Source of the DNA: Ornithodoros turicata
Lineage: Eukaryota; Arthropoda; Arachnida; Ixodida; Argasidae
DNA: 64,000 bases
Direction: 5' to 3'
Assembly (NCBI RefSeq): GCF_037126465.1
Contig: NC_088207.1
Location: forward strand, 42,282,143 to 42,346,142
The notes under the pieces were generated by a model. That model was not told where the DNA came from. It was given only the letters and a program-made list of their open reading frames with translations, and searched no databases. Position 1 is the stretch's first letter. The number at the start of each line of letters is the position of its first letter. Positions 44,830-56,649 of the stretch are shown here, one piece after another. The position numbers and the translations under genes are program-made.

Positions 44830-45740
44830 TAAGAAGCCTATCTGCACCGCACTTGGCAACGTGACGACGTGGGAACGAAGGTAGTTCTCCCAAGTGTTTA
44901 GCTTTCCTTCCTTCGTGTCAAAAGTTATCAAATTCGTGATAAAATATTGGAGTACAACTTTTCAGTCGTGTTTCATTTCTTCGAACGGTTTATCGTTGTT
45001 GTTTTTGCTACCTCTCTACTCCGAGGGTACGCTGTCGGTGCGAGAGGGAAAAGCGAATGAGTTTCCCGAACTGTTCAGCTTCAGAAGCCGCTCTTCATCG
45101 AAGAAAGATTCTATCGGCACAGTTCCTCTTCTTGCAATGTAGCCGTTCACTATATCGCTTCCCAAACCCCTTTTTTGTTCATTAACGAAGCCTTTACCGT
45201 TCATTATCCTTAGCATTTTACTTTCCTGTTTCCACCATATTCCCGTGGAATATCCCCCTAGGGACATATTCGTCGTAGATTCTCCAAGTTTTGAGAGCTC
45301 CCTTGTAAAAAAAAATTTACTTCCTCGACTTGTTGTGTAAGAACCATTAAGAAATAAAACCCTCACGGGAAAAATGAGCACGTAAAGCTGCATCTGAATG
45401 GCATATATTATGCTTCCAATATTTTGAATATTTTTTTAAACGAAGTTTCCTTATCTCGAGGCAGCGCACCGTGATTGGTTTATTCGGCTACTGTGTTTCA
45501 CATGGCTTGAATAATTCAGACCCTGATCGAAAGCGCGCGTGAAAAATTGATACAGCTGGTGGAAAACACGCACCACTGTTCAACAAGGATGTCCTAGGCA
45601 AATTTCTAATTTACGAGGAGCGCAATTATTGTACTATAATGTGAAATGACACGACATCACATTACTTAGTCAGTGCTTAACAATGGTACATAATGCTTGC
45701 CTCCAGTATCTCCTGCTTCTGTTCGTTCACGCGAGGATGA
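44830..45740. other. No gene recognised
   Basis: The overlapping frames 44894-45142 (+) and 45016-45393 (-) show no motif. Confidence 0.5.
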
Positions 45741-45744
45741 CAAC

Positions 45745-46130
45745 CAGGGGGGAAGGGGATATATTTATTAGACCAAACGAAAACGGGACGTCGGCTTGCT
45801 ATTCCGCAAAGAAAAAATAAAAATAAATGAAAGTAGAATAAAATAAATAAAGACGAAAAGACAAGAATTAGGAAATAAAGGATAAACTAACAAACGGTGA
45901 AACAAGGATGAGATAGATTAAAGACAACGATGACAAAAAAAGATGACTAACAAACGGTGAAATAAGGATGTGATGGATTACAGAAGAAGATGACTTTAAA
46001 AGAAAAGCATCAGGTTAATGCGTTGAGGGTGAGAGTGGGGCACTGAAGAATGCGGGATGAGGCAAGGAAAGGCCAGCCAGCGGTGAGGTAGGAAACCCCT
46101 CTGAATGATCCATACACAACGTAACTCAGT
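45745..46130 (-). mobile_element. LINE 3' UTR remnant
   Basis: GGGGATATATTTATTAG at about 45757-45773 (complement has AATAAATATATCCCC) marks a 3' end. GTCGGCTTGCTATTC followed by an A-rich tract at 45790-45905 matches the 3' UTR motifs near 18580 and 52285. AACAAACGGTGAAA(C/T)AAGGATG occurs twice (45890 and 45949), a small tandem duplication. Coding remains are not certain. Confidence 0.45.
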
Positions 46131-46349
46131 CCGCGACACGGTTGTTTTGAAGCCTCTCAGCGAGAGCTGAGATGTTTACACGGAGCTTTGTGAGAGGGCC
46201 TTCGCGTCTGCCGTCAGCAAAGCGCTTGCGACCCGCATTCCGTCTTTGTTGTTTATATTGTTTAAGCAAAGGTAGCTGCTATACATATCTGTGCAATTTC
46301 CACCCTCAAGATATGCCTGCTTATTTAAAAACGTATTCTATTGTGTAGA

Positions 46350-46600
46350 ACAACAACAACAAGTAAGTGATGACGATGTAGAGGGATGTTTCACAGCAGA
46401 GGCGGCAGCCTTTCCCATTGTTTGCGGGGGAGAAGATGGTGAATGATGGTGAATGCTCAGAGTTCCCGCAGGAGCCCTGTTGCTGCTAAAACGGTGATGA
46501 GGGCTTGGAGAGCTCGTAGCTGATGCGCTGGGTTGGCCGAAGTCGTGTGTACAAAGGGGAATGCATCAGTGGCAAATGCCTCGCAGTCCTATGTTAAATT
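46350..46600 (-). pseudogene. LINE ORF2 extreme C-terminus
   Basis: On the minus strand the frame ends HQLRALQALITVLAATGLLR then EL and stop. This corresponds to the terminal helix of the other LINE copies (RRALQIFLDSLQDTGLLYVL at 60016 and RFLQATGL at 16119). The 3' UTR follows to about 46350. Only this end survives. Confidence 0.5.
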
Positions 46601-46679
46601 TTGTGTTTCTATATATGTTTGAAAAACAATAAAATGAAATGAAATAAAATTCTGACCCCAGACTTAGTGCAACGCGCTG

Positions 46680-46735
46680 CAAGGCGAATGTCAGCACGGT
46701 TCCCTATGAAGTTGGCCCTGGACGCTCGATTCCAC
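46680..46735 (+). mobile_element. SINE core fragment
   Basis: GCGAATGTCAGCACGGTTCC then CTATGAAGTTGGCCCTGGAC matches the SINE core GCACAGTTCCCCTTGAAGTCGG. Head and tail are not recognisable. An AATAAAATGAAATG repeat (46628-46650) lies just before it. Confidence 0.6.
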
Positions 46736-46739
46736 CGAG

Positions 46740-49320
46740 CGTCGCTAATCAAACTCCAGCAACCAACCAATGGACGCGTAAAGCTGGCTTTGCGTTTGGC
46801 GTCTGCACACCTGCTGTTGCCTTGCGCACGCAAAGTACAGGCTTTATGCGATACTATGCCTTTCTAATGGTGCATCGAGCATACTTCACACTTGACAGCT
46901 TATTTTTTTTTTTTTTTTCTGGAAAGCGCGAAATCACTTTGCTTCGTTTCCGATTCGGATGGTTTTCGCACCCTTAGCCGTGAAAGCAACATATCCTGCA
47001 TAAGACGACATCAAGCGCGGAAACATGTCCCCTTTCCTACACGAACGAATTGGAGTATACCCTCGATATATCGTTTGTCTTTCATTGTTATAATACACTA
47101 CTGTAGTGAAGAAAGGTATCCAAATCTAGAGGCATGTATCAGAGGAACATTACTGCGTCCTATAGCTCCAAATCACATTTCATGTTCCGTTCTTGAGTTT
47201 AATAAATTTTCCTTTAACATCACATTTAACGTACGTTTTGTTAACGCACCATATCTATGAGCAGCGGGGAGGAAAAAAAAGCTGAAAGTCCTCTGGTAAA
47301 ATAGCTCTCCCGAAACTGCCACACTTCGCACAGTTTTCAAGACTGCTCGCCAAGAATTTTATGGCCCATAATTCCTTTTCATTACCTCATGTGGCTCCGT
47401 TTCAATCTTGGGGATGTCTTCCGGAGGTGCAACTCGAATTTACATGTACATGCCCTAAATGTCCGCAGACGCAAGAGTGCAAAAAATAAGAAAGAAGCCG
47501 CTGCCTTTCATCCTCTGGAGCCATTGGAGCAAGCGCCATTTTACAACCCACCATACAGAACAATTTGGGAAGCTGCCGCCGTCCACCATAAAGTTCAGCC
47601 CAGCTGCGTTAGAACTGGTTTTAGTCGGCATCCCGGATATTCATCCGTGAACCAAGTGACTTTACGACCAGAGATTTCTCTTTCTGCGCATAACCGCTTG
47701 CTGCGAACGTCTTAATTGAGAGAGACTGTGTGGGCGGTTAAGGGCCTCCAATTAGGGATTAATTGCATAAATGGAGCCTCGCATATAGGGCGAGAGATAA
47801 ATGGGAGCGATCCTCGACGACTGCTAACGAGCATGAAGTCGTGTTATTTGAAGTGCGTGGCCCATAGCAGACAATCAACAACAACAACAACAATTAAAGG
47901 GATTCAGAAACCATCTCTAACCGCGCGGTTCGTAATATTGTAATCCACATGTTCAATGCACAAAGGTTCATTGACGTCGCGATCAAGTACGTGTTCCAAC
48001 GTGAAGCGCAAGATAGTTCCATTAATTTTTGAGAAACTTGGGGGGGGGGGGGGTATTAAAGTGAAGCTGGTTTACCAAGCCTCGAAGGGAAACGTAAGTG
48101 TTGACCTCCCGTGGAAGCCCAAGGAGAAACCTGCTTGGTGAAAAAAAATAGGATGAAGACACTCCAATCATTCTGCTTTTTTTTTATTCTCTCATTCATT
48201 TCTCATTTCATCTCGGTGACGTGGACTACCTATACACTCATTATTAGAGCTCAGTAACTTTTGCTGAACATTTCTACTTGTTTTTTTTCATGCTCTGCAT
48301 ACCATACCGTACCATTTCATGCCATACAATACCGTACCATCTGCATGCCATACCATTTCTTACTTTGTTTAACTGCTTGCCCAAGACTCGGATCAATATA
48401 GATATTTAACTCTCGAACTAGCCATTGAACGGTTAAGACCACCATGCTTCCGCTGTAGTTTAAAAGGAGCAGTCAAAGACTCCTCCATAAATTTTTCGTT
48501 TTTGCTTTCGGCATGTTGCACGACAAACGACGTGCTCTCTTGCACATAAACAATGGTCGTATAGCTGACGTGCAACGCGCGAGAGAGGTCGTTGATCTGT
48601 ATACCCTCTGGTATCGCGTCCACTCTTTCCGTAAAATAAGGATCTCGTAAGACAACGTGTGAGGTCCACGTCACATGGAGTCACGTGACAAAAATTATGG
48701 AGATGCACTGGCCCCCACAACCTAGGGGCTGCCTTACTCCAAACGGCTTAGAAGAATGAATTTGTCCATCCAGTATATACATGTATGTGTGTGTGAAAGA
48801 GGGAAAAGATTAGAACTCTTTTGAAGGGCCATGAAAGTGCAAAAATTTCTCCTCGGAGAATCAAAAATACGTTACCTTGATACCAACACAAAAGGAACCA
48901 AATTCATCCGTTGCGTCATTCGTGATTTTTGATCGATAGAAAAAAATGCAAGTGACGCTCTCCCTTTCTCTCTCCTTCCCAAAAAGCCCGACAAACCGGA
49001 GAGGCCTCGGACTGGTCACTTCAAACGGATCTCCCGCGATCAACGAAATCGTTTGCGGAGACCAATGAGAGCGCTCTCCGCACTGTCGGCCTTCTTGAGA
49101 AGGAAAGGAAGACGGAAAGTGTAAATTGCTGTTTCTTTCGCTCATAAAACATGAACGCACAGAGGATGATGCCCGTTCCTTTTGCGTAAGTGTTAAGGTA
49201 ACGGGCCGTGGTGTAGTCGTTGTAATCCATCTCGTAGGTCACTTCGATACAGACGGTATCGTTTGCAGTGAAGCAGGCTGTGTGATGTGTCGCGCCTAAT
49301 TTGTGGAAAGCGTCCGGCGT
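46740..49320. other. No gene recognised
   Basis: This contains a degenerate CATACCATACCGTACCATTT tract (48297-48356), a CAA tract (47877-47893) and a 14-G run (48040-48053). The frames at 46892-47260 and 47389-47715 have no motif. Minus-strand frames at 48393-48720 overlap each other. Confidence 0.45.
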
Positions 49321-49324
49321 ACGC

Positions 49325-49458
49325 CGACACATAACTCCATAAGTGTCACAAAAAAGGCGTACACCTCCCGTTTTCAACAAATCAGGAAAAAGAACGTTTT
49401 CATTCGGGATGATGGTTGTCTACGAGGGTATTATACGTTACGTTCTGCCTTAAGAGTG
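49325..49458. mobile_element. Right half of a CACTCTTAAAA MITE
   Basis: AAGTGTCACAAAAAAGGCGT, then CCCGTTTTCAACAAATCAGG, CATTCGGGATGATGGTTG and finally CTTAAGAGTG match the right arm of the 44586 family. The left arm is lost or replaced by other sequence. Confidence 0.7.
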
Positions 49459-49464
49459 TGTGTA

Positions 49465-49870
49465 CAGTAGATATTCATTAATTCATGCCGTGCTGATAAA
49501 TTTTACTCACTTCGTTATTCTATCCCTGACTTGTACTCACCTTGTTGCGTAGGAACGTTAATTATCACGCTCCTCTGAATTGATAAGCAACCGCCAGAAC
49601 TATAAGCGGGGCAATTCATTAATGCCAAGTTTTGCCGAAAGAGGCCCAAAACGCGCAGGCATAGGCAGCTTATGCGGATTATAACCATACGCCGACAGCA
49701 ATCTATCATCACTATGGGGCCTCTAATTCATGCTGGAAACAGGTGGAGGGGGGGGGGGGGGAATGGCTATTTTTCTTTCCTTCTTTCTTGGTAGGGCTTG
49801 TATGACGCATGATACTGAAATTGAGTGCTCACAATGGATTATGGATGCAGTAAAGGAATATGTAAAGTTT
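49465..49870. other. No gene recognised
   Basis: A 14-G run lies at 49748-49761. No exon was identified. Confidence 0.5.
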
Positions 49871-49871
49871 T

Positions 49872-49932
49872 ATTTTATTTTTATTTCGTGTTAGCGCCGC
49901 GAAGCAACTGCGCCTGTGAGCGGCGTGCTGGT
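49872..49932 (-). mobile_element. SINE tail fragment
   Basis: TTATTTCGTGTTAGCGCCGC then GAAGCAACTGCGCCTGTGAG and CGGCGTGCTG is the complement of the SINE tail with its A-rich end. It stops before the core, so only the 3'-most ~60 bp inserted or survived. Confidence 0.7.
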
Positions 49933-49934
49933 AA

Positions 49935-50460
49935 TAGAGAGTTGTAGGAAACCGTTGATAACGTTGCTTGCGTTGAACCGTACCGGGACCAACCAGTGGA
50001 TAAGATTCGGAGTCACACACGACTGCGATTCGCTCCGATATGTACGATAACCTTACCAACGGTTTGCTAAAACTGCGTAGTATATAAACAGTACCGTACA
50101 ATATGTGCGCGTTCATGCGCGCTCATAGTGTTTAATAAATTTCCTCATAAGACAGCGACTTATTTTTAAATATTTGTCGGTATAATGCTCAGATAAAAAA
50201 TTGGATCCGGATGGCTCCTTCACGAGGTAAGAAACGCAACAAAGAGGATTAAAAAGACTCGGCAAAATCGCAGGCGAGCGTTGTCAATGCAGAGGAAATC
50301 ATGCCAGGTCCATGAACTGATAACTGAAATTAACGAAAAGCCTGGTCACTGTTCGAGACGAAGCGGTTGATGTAACAGGACTACCAATCAATCAATACAA
50401 CCTATTTGGCATTATACAAGCGCGCTAAGTTATTAGCGTATTAGCAAATACAAGGGTAGC
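49935..50460. other. No gene recognised
   Basis: A short CAATCAATCAAT tract lies at about 50383-50395. Nothing else was recognised. Confidence 0.5.
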
Positions 50461-50463
50461 ATA

Positions 50464-51107
50464 ATACCCCTGTCGGACGCACTAATTTAGTGTCACTTTC
50501 AATGAGTGACACTTGCACTTAGTGTCATTCGTGTGCCGTCAAACGAAATATTTTAGTGACACTCGGCAGAAAGTGCACTAACGATTTAGTGAGTTTCCCG
50601 AACTCACTTCACGTCTCTTCGGCTGACCGAGTGTGTAGCCGCGACGGCAGGCTTTGTGGTACAGGTACAACTATTGAGAAAAAGCGAAGGGCACCGACAC
50701 CGCAATATTTTTAAACGAGTATTGTCAACAGCGTGTTTATTTTATTTTAGTACAGTGTGACATTGTGCCGAAACAACATGTTATTACGCTCGTTAACAGG
50801 CTGTGAGAACTTCGCGGCCCCGGCGATCATGCGGTGGCCATTTTTGTTGTGGCACATGTTTGAGGCCAATTTGTTTAATGTTCGAAGAACATTTGCGGGA
50901 GGTGTTTCTGTATAAAAGAAAACAAACATTCTGAGAAAAGTATTGTCGCGTACGCCTAAAACGTTTGCCGCCGTTATCGTAACTGCCATCATTGCTTAAG
51001 TGACACTTACTTAAGCCGTGAAGCAAGTACGTCATGAAAGAGACATCCGCTTGGTTGGAGTGCACTTCCCGAAAATGGCACCAAATTAGCCCATGTGACG
51101 GGGGTAT
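50464..51107. mobile_element. TIR element with ATACCCC ends
   Basis: The left end ATACCCCTGTCGGACG, then CACTAATTTAGTG; the right end CACCAAATTAG...CCATGTGACGGGGGTAT. The left subterminal region repeats TTAGTG(T/A)CACT motifs to about 50595. The interior holds no recognisable transposase. Superfamily and target duplication are unresolved; the end resembles that at 44301. Confidence 0.6.
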
Positions 51108-51109
51108 AA

Positions 51110-52225
51110 GTAAGGTTAAATTCCGATACACAGGTACTTCAAATTGAATTAGAAGGCGAAAACATATTGTAAGCGAGTGGTTCTACATATTCTAATCACG
51201 CTGTGTCGACAAACATCAACGGTTTGACTTCTGCATTTTTCCTCACCCGATTGCCTACCATGTATGGCATTTGGTGTTCGCGCTAGATAGGTCGTGAATA
51301 TTTCGCATTGGGCGCTATCGAAATTACCGCTCATTAAAAATCCACACATACTGATGCCCATTGAGGGTACTGCCTACCCCTGACAAAAGCTAAACTGCTT
51401 GCTATGTTACTTTTTTCGTGCATGCTCTGGCTTTACTGCGGCTCGTACCGAGGGAAGGTGGGCAGCCCTCAGGGACCATCTCAAAATGTTCTACATGTCC
51501 GCTATCTCTCCGAACATCCCATACCGAACGGGTGCTTCGCTTTTCTTCGGTTCTTCACCAGCAATCAGCGTACTGCAATTAAGGCAATGGCCCTTTCGAT
51601 AAACAGAGCTTGTGGGAAGCATTAAGCGGCTGATGCAGTGCTGGCCTCAGATCACAATTAGGACAGAGAGCTAATGCTCTCGCAAGCACCCGCTACCGCG
51701 ACGCGGTCCTTAATGGCATCTTCACTGCGGATAGAATGGGGGCAGTGCTTGGATCGGCAGGGACCTAAACAGAGTTGAAACCCAAACAAGTTTCTGTGTG
51801 AGTCTGTGGTCGTCTCGATTTCGCTTACTTGCTGGACACTGGAGGCCTTATTGTCTTCATGGATTCGATAGATTTCCTGCAAGACTTTAATTATGTAATG
51901 CGTTTTTGAGAGATCTATTGAGTGCAACACTAAGAAATCGCGAAACTATCGAGACGATGAGGCACTGTGGCGTCGATATACAATGGAAGACGTCGAATGA
52001 AAGAGAGAAATCAATCCACTTCATCCATTCTCTTGTAGCAATCGCAAATCACCAAGTAGTCAGCAAAACAGAAAATGGAACAAAAAAAGAAAATTTCGTT
52101 TTTGTAGGTGTGGCTTCGGCTCTGGTACTAAATTCAAGTTCCACGGTCACGTCATATAGGAGCAACGAGCATTTTGTGCCTTCGCAGGTCAACTGAACAA
52201 GAAAATATGGAGGGGCGATATGTTT
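51110..52225. other. No gene recognised
   Basis: Frames at 51399-51625 (+) and 51658-51930 (-) show no motif. Confidence 0.5.
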
Positions 52226-52229
52226 AAGG

Positions 52230-52440
52230 GAACAAAAACACACAAAAAAAGAAAGGAAAGGTTCGCCGGGCAAGGAGCCGGCTTGCCATTCAAAAAAAAA
52301 AAAAAAAGCTGACAAAAGGAAAAAGAAGAAACGGAAAGGCAGAAAAAGAATAAGAAGGAAAGAATATGACAACATCACATGCCGTTCATGAGTCCTGAGG
52401 CGCTGAGAAACTGAGGAGAGCGGCAGTGAGGGGTTAGCAC
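52230..52440 (-). pseudogene. LINE ORF2 extreme C-terminus and 3' UTR
   Basis: On the minus strand 52440-52380 reads LTAALLSFLSASGLMNGM then stop, the same terminal-helix pattern as the other LINE ends. The 3' UTR beyond it carries a T-rich tract and TGAATGGCAAGCCGGCTCC (complement at 52275-52295). The matching motif occurs near 18580 and 45795. Confidence 0.5.
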
Positions 52441-52690
52441 AATTCTACATTGGCCCGTCTAGTCGAGCACGCTACTACTACTACATGAATGACCACGGGA
52501 TGAGGTGTTTCACCGCAACAATTGCGGTACCTACCTTAATGCATGTGGGATAATATACGAGTGGGATAACGATGAAAAAGATGAGGTATACACACACGCA
52601 CACACACATTACACATGCAAATCAGATATCATACACGTGGATGCGTCGTAGCTGATGGCTGGTTTTGCTACCAGATTCTATTCCTTAAGG

Positions 52691-53324
52691 CAGTGATTCT
52701 CAAATGGGGGTCCGCGAACACGTTTCTAGGGGTCCGCGAGACTCTTGCTCATCAGTGAAATGAATGCCACCAGAAGAAACCGCGCGCGCCCCGAGTACGT
52801 ACCGGCGGCCGCGCGTGAGGAGCAGTGGAAGCATTGTCAGCATGTTACAAGCAGAGGGGCAATCACTAAAACGCTGTGATTGGTCATGCTCTGTTGACGC
52901 TGCGCATCATGTGACCGCCTCCTTCCTTGGTTATGTAACGTGTTTGCCAAGAACCGCGTACGACCGACTACCGCACCTACCATTACGCGTCGCACAATCT
53001 CGGCAGTACAGCTGCTGTTGTCATTTTCCACAACATATGCATGTGAACATGCTTCTTCGAAACTTACATGCCCAAAAAGCAAGTGCAGAAACGCGCCTTT
53101 GTGAGGGGATTCCACCAGCTATCAATGAACCCATCAAAATCAAATAGTCCAAACTTTGTTTGATTTTTTTTTTCTTGCATGTACCAATAATCTCATTTCA
53201 CATTGACAATTTGTTGTATTAACGTTTCTCATAAATTCACGTACCCCCACGCGCTGAAAGGGTCCTCCATGAGTTCTTTAAGCCCAGAATGGGTCCCAGA
53301 CACATGCGTGCCTGAGAACCACTG
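52691..53324. mobile_element. Non-autonomous hAT (Charlie-type ends)
   Basis: The ends are CAGTGATTCTCAAATGGGGG and TGAGAACCACTG. The flanks CCTTAAGG (52683-52690) and CCCTAAGG (53325-53332) are an 8-bp duplication with one mismatch. CAGTGGTTCTCAAA with GGGTCCGCG is typical of hAT elements widespread in animals. The 127-codon frame inside has no transposase signature. Length is 634 bp. Confidence 0.9.
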
Positions 53325-53334
53325 CCCTAAGGCA

Positions 53335-53930
53335 TGTTTGTCTTCTCGATTGTCCCGTTTACTCGAAACCAAACAGAATACCAAATAATCAAGAGTATTC
53401 GATTTGTCCCAGCGCTTCCGGAAAAGTTCACCAGTCACTAAAACATGGGTAAAAATATGTCATGCAGTCGACACGTGACAGCTGACAATAAGAGTCACCA
53501 ATTAAGGGAACAGGAAAGCAGAGCCGCCCCTCTGCTCCATCGATAACCTGCGGGGTGAATATTTTTAGCACTGTGTCGACGCCGCCCATATCTTTATTAC
53601 GGAGCCATGCGTTTGAATATTAATGCACCGCCTCCGGAAGGTATCCCTTTGCTTCGAACTCCGTAGCTGGATTAACGCAAATCCCGATGGAGCGGGGGAA
53701 ACGGTAGGATTATATTTGTTCAATATTGAATGAACGATAACGAATAGAAAGCATGAAGCGAGCAGGAAAGATCGCGAGCTCCAAAAGTCCCAATGCGCTA
53801 GCCGTTTAGTTACGATACGGTCACGTGTGCTGAAATTGCTTGCTCAACGACCCCTCTAACACTTTGCTCTCCCAGACGAACTCATGCACCCTCTAAGCAT
53901 CTCCACCCTTCATCCTCCATCCGTCTTTCT
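53335..53930. other. No gene recognised
   Basis: No exon or repeat end was recognised before the T-rich tract at 53927-53946. Confidence 0.5.
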
Positions 53931-53934
53931 TTTT

Positions 53935-54021
53935 TTTTCTTTTTTTGCTATAGTCGTGATGACGCCCACTGCTGTGTGGCCAACAACGGCGAGACGAAGC
54001 TGCTATTACCCCCCCCCCCCC
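53935..54021 (+). mobile_element. LINE 3' UTR segment ending in a C run
   Basis: TTTTTTGCTATAGTCGTGAT then GACGCCCACT...GGCCAACAACGGCGAG, ending in TATTACC and 13 C. It matches the duplicated 3' UTR segment at 15862-16045 (opposite strand). It directly precedes a SINE whose tail has nearly the same sequence. Confidence 0.6.
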
Positions 54022-54024
54022 ATG

Positions 54025-54208
54025 CTGAAACTCCCGGTGCCGGCTGTGCTGCCTGGTGTTTTTCCTGGGTTTTACTCATACGGCTGTCAGACATATGCCG
54101 GCACAGTTCTTCGAAGTCGGCCCAGGACGCACATTCCCCCAGGGCGTTAGTCGCGACGTTGCCCACCTCTTTGAGGATGACAATGGCGAGCTCTTTCAGC
54201 ACTGCCAC
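54025..54208 (+). mobile_element. CAC-tailed SINE, tail split by a hAT
   Basis: Core GTGCCGGCTGTGCTGCCTGG, TTTTTCCTGGGTTTTAC, ATGCCGGCACAGTTC, then tail AGTCGCGACGTTGCCCACCT and TGGCGAGCTCTTTCAGCACT. The CAC tail resumes at 54845-54862 beyond the inserted element. The tRNA-like head is missing. Confidence 0.85.
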
Positions 54209-54844
54209 CAGTGATGGCCACTAACTACTTCTAGAGTAGTTTAACTATAACTACTAACTACTTTGTGATTGAATAGTTTAACTAGTAGTTCAACTACTTT
54301 TCAGGGGAGTAGTTAAAACTACTTTTTTAACTACTGCAATGTAGTTTAACTACATCTATAACTACTTAACGATGTCCACCAACACCAATCCCTTGTAGTA
54401 TTCTTGGACACCTAAATATGAATCACAAGCAATAATAAACTTTGGCTCAAGCCATTGCTACGATCGTCAAATACAAAGCTTGCGGCGGGATTCTTTCTGT
54501 ACCTACGTGATAAACTAAGTTGCAGAATTATTTCGCAGCAAATGAGGCTTCACTAGACAAGCATTAAAAGTGAAGATTTAGTACATATGCACGACACAAT
54601 TGCTCTGCACCTCCGTTCTCATCAAACAAGTAGCTCAAGGTAAAAGTTGGAAGCACAATCATGCCGTAAAGCTTACGGCACAATCGGAAGTAGTTGGCGC
54701 CTTCAGTAACCTAACTACTGTAGTTAACTACTTAAAATAGTAGTTTAACTAGTAGTTGCCACTAGATTTCTGCAAGTAGTTGATAACTACTTTTTAACTA
54801 CAATCAGGTAGTTTAACTAGTAGTTTAACTACTGGCCATCACTG
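54209..54844. mobile_element. Non-autonomous hAT inside the SINE tail
   Basis: An exact 8-bp duplication ACTGCCAC lies at 54201-54208 and 54845-54852. The ends are CAGTGATGGCCA and TGGCCATCACTG. Both ends are packed with TAGTTAACTACT-type repeats (54213-54370 and 54700-54830) able to fold back. There is no transposase frame. Length is 636 bp. It is younger than the SINE it interrupts. Confidence 0.95.
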
Positions 54845-54864
54845 ACTGCCACCACCACCACCTA

Positions 54865-56525
54865 TGCTGAAATCACGCGGTTTGATACGTCTAAGTAAGT
54901 ACTTTTTGCGTTCTCGTTGCATCGTCAGGAACGATCAAATAGCAGCAACTTCTTTCTAGGCGACTCTACGACTACTAGTATGTATGGCTTATCTCACTGA
55001 AGTCCCCAAGGAATCGTAAGTGTTTCAGAGGGAAGCTTGCAGGTGCTTCCCTCTTTTTCAGCATGTGCAGAGCAATCACGGGGCAAACGTAGGAACACAT
55101 GCGCGTCGTTATGCTTGCACGTCGTGGTCCCTTATTTGCAGCAAACTTTATCCCACGCGCATTTAAACCAGTAAGCCCTTTGAATACCCGCTTATGCCCA
55201 ACAACCTGCGCTGTGTGCCCTGGCGAACTACCTCAAGGACATACGTGCTGAAGTAATCTTTTAAATCATTCAGAGCTTTCACACATCAAGTGACGTGGAA
55301 CAGCTGGTCGCACCCGTGCGACCTGCGTTTCCAGTTTTTTCTTTCTACTTCCGTTCTATTCTATTACTCGCTTATGAATACACATTACCTTCGAAGCACC
55401 ATCGTCCGGTTTGGGATGGCAACTCGCAGGCATTGCCCGTTGGATCTTCTCCCGTATCAACAAATCAAAGCGGCTGACAAGAGCGCCGCCGAGGTGCAAG
55501 TAAAACAAACAAGCGGCGCTGAACCCCAATGAGAACCTAGCAATAAACGTACTATTTCCCTTTTCCATTCCTTCATTAACATCCACTTGCTAGCTCCTTC
55601 AATCAAGGCGAATACCCGACCTAAATCCCCTCGTTCGCTTTCGTCCCTTGAACAACGCAAGCCATCTGCGTCTGTGGTGCGGCAACCGTACATGCGTATC
55701 TAATTTCCTTAAGAGTTCACGGAAGCGCCGAGACATTACGACGAGCGAAGGGCACATATTCAGCAAACGCTCGGCCACCGTCACCTATGCCTCGCTAAAG
55801 TGAGACGCATGCATGGGTGATATGCAGGACCTCAGGGTAGGCACTACGTAGTCGCAGATATATTATTGTCAAAGTACCGTGTGATAACATAAGAAATGAC
55901 ACCTTATCAATTTCGCCGGACTATAGGAATCCTTATATTGTCGGGTGAAGGCCGGACAGCGGCTATAAAAGTTTGAAAAGATGTGCGAGGGGCTTCGTAT
56001 GATGTTCAATGGGATGACTTAAAAGAGACGCGCAGAGATGGTACTGCTGAATTATTTTGTGTGTGTGCGCGCGCGTCTGTGCTCAGAAAGGTTTATTAAC
56101 AAGAGCAATTCGGTCTTTAGAAGTGAACAAGTATGGTTGACATGCTTCTACTGTAGCAACAATATGGCGTGGCAAACAGCCAATGAAGAAACGCGAGAGT
56201 AAGAAAGAAACAAAGGGAAAATAAGGCCTCACGCTGCCCTCCACAAGATGGCGTCGTCGCGCAAAACCCAGTACTGCTCGCGTTGGTTTGTATTACCTGT
56301 CGTAAAACTGCTCATGACAATACAGCAGAGAAAATGCGATGGAGTGAGCAAGGGGGACTCAGCCGGCTTTTGACGGTACGCATGAATGGCGGGCTTGAGA
56401 CGCTCCCGCGAGGTGGCCGCTGGAGACAGGGGAGTGCAGGATCGCTGCACGAGATCCACCACAAGATGTTCCATCCAGTGTGCAATCTGATGAAATAAGG
56501 TTGAGCAGGCAAGAGAGCTGGTGAA
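54865..56525. other. No gene recognised
   Basis: AAATCATTCAGAGCTTTCAC...GTCGCACC at 55262-55320 is close to AAATCATTCAGTGCTTTCAC at 7353-7410, a dispersed repeat. Frames at 55290-55784 lie on both strands without a motif. A GTGTGTGCGCGCGCG run lies at 56060-56075. Minus-strand frames at 56229-56570 overlap one another. Confidence 0.45.
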
Positions 56526-56529
56526 GGTT

Positions 56530-56647
56530 CGATGAAGGCCTACCTTGAGCTTGAGGGAACGATAACACATGAAGAAGTAGACAAGACGAGGCTTGTCTAC
56601 TACTTCGTGTGTTATCGTTCCCTCAAGCTCAAGGTATGCCTTCGTCG
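56530..56647. repeat. Long hairpin, 56-bp arms, 6-nt loop
   Basis: The left arm (56530-56585) and right arm (56592-56647) match with about four mismatches; the core is CTTGAGGGAACGATAACACA. It would fold into one long stem. It could be a foldback insertion remnant or an RNA hairpin. No TSD was found. Confidence 0.85.
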
Positions 56648-56649
56648 TG

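Noticed and set aside
52764..53147. 127-residue protein inside the Charlie-like hAT
   Set aside because: No transposase signature; the element is short and non-autonomous.
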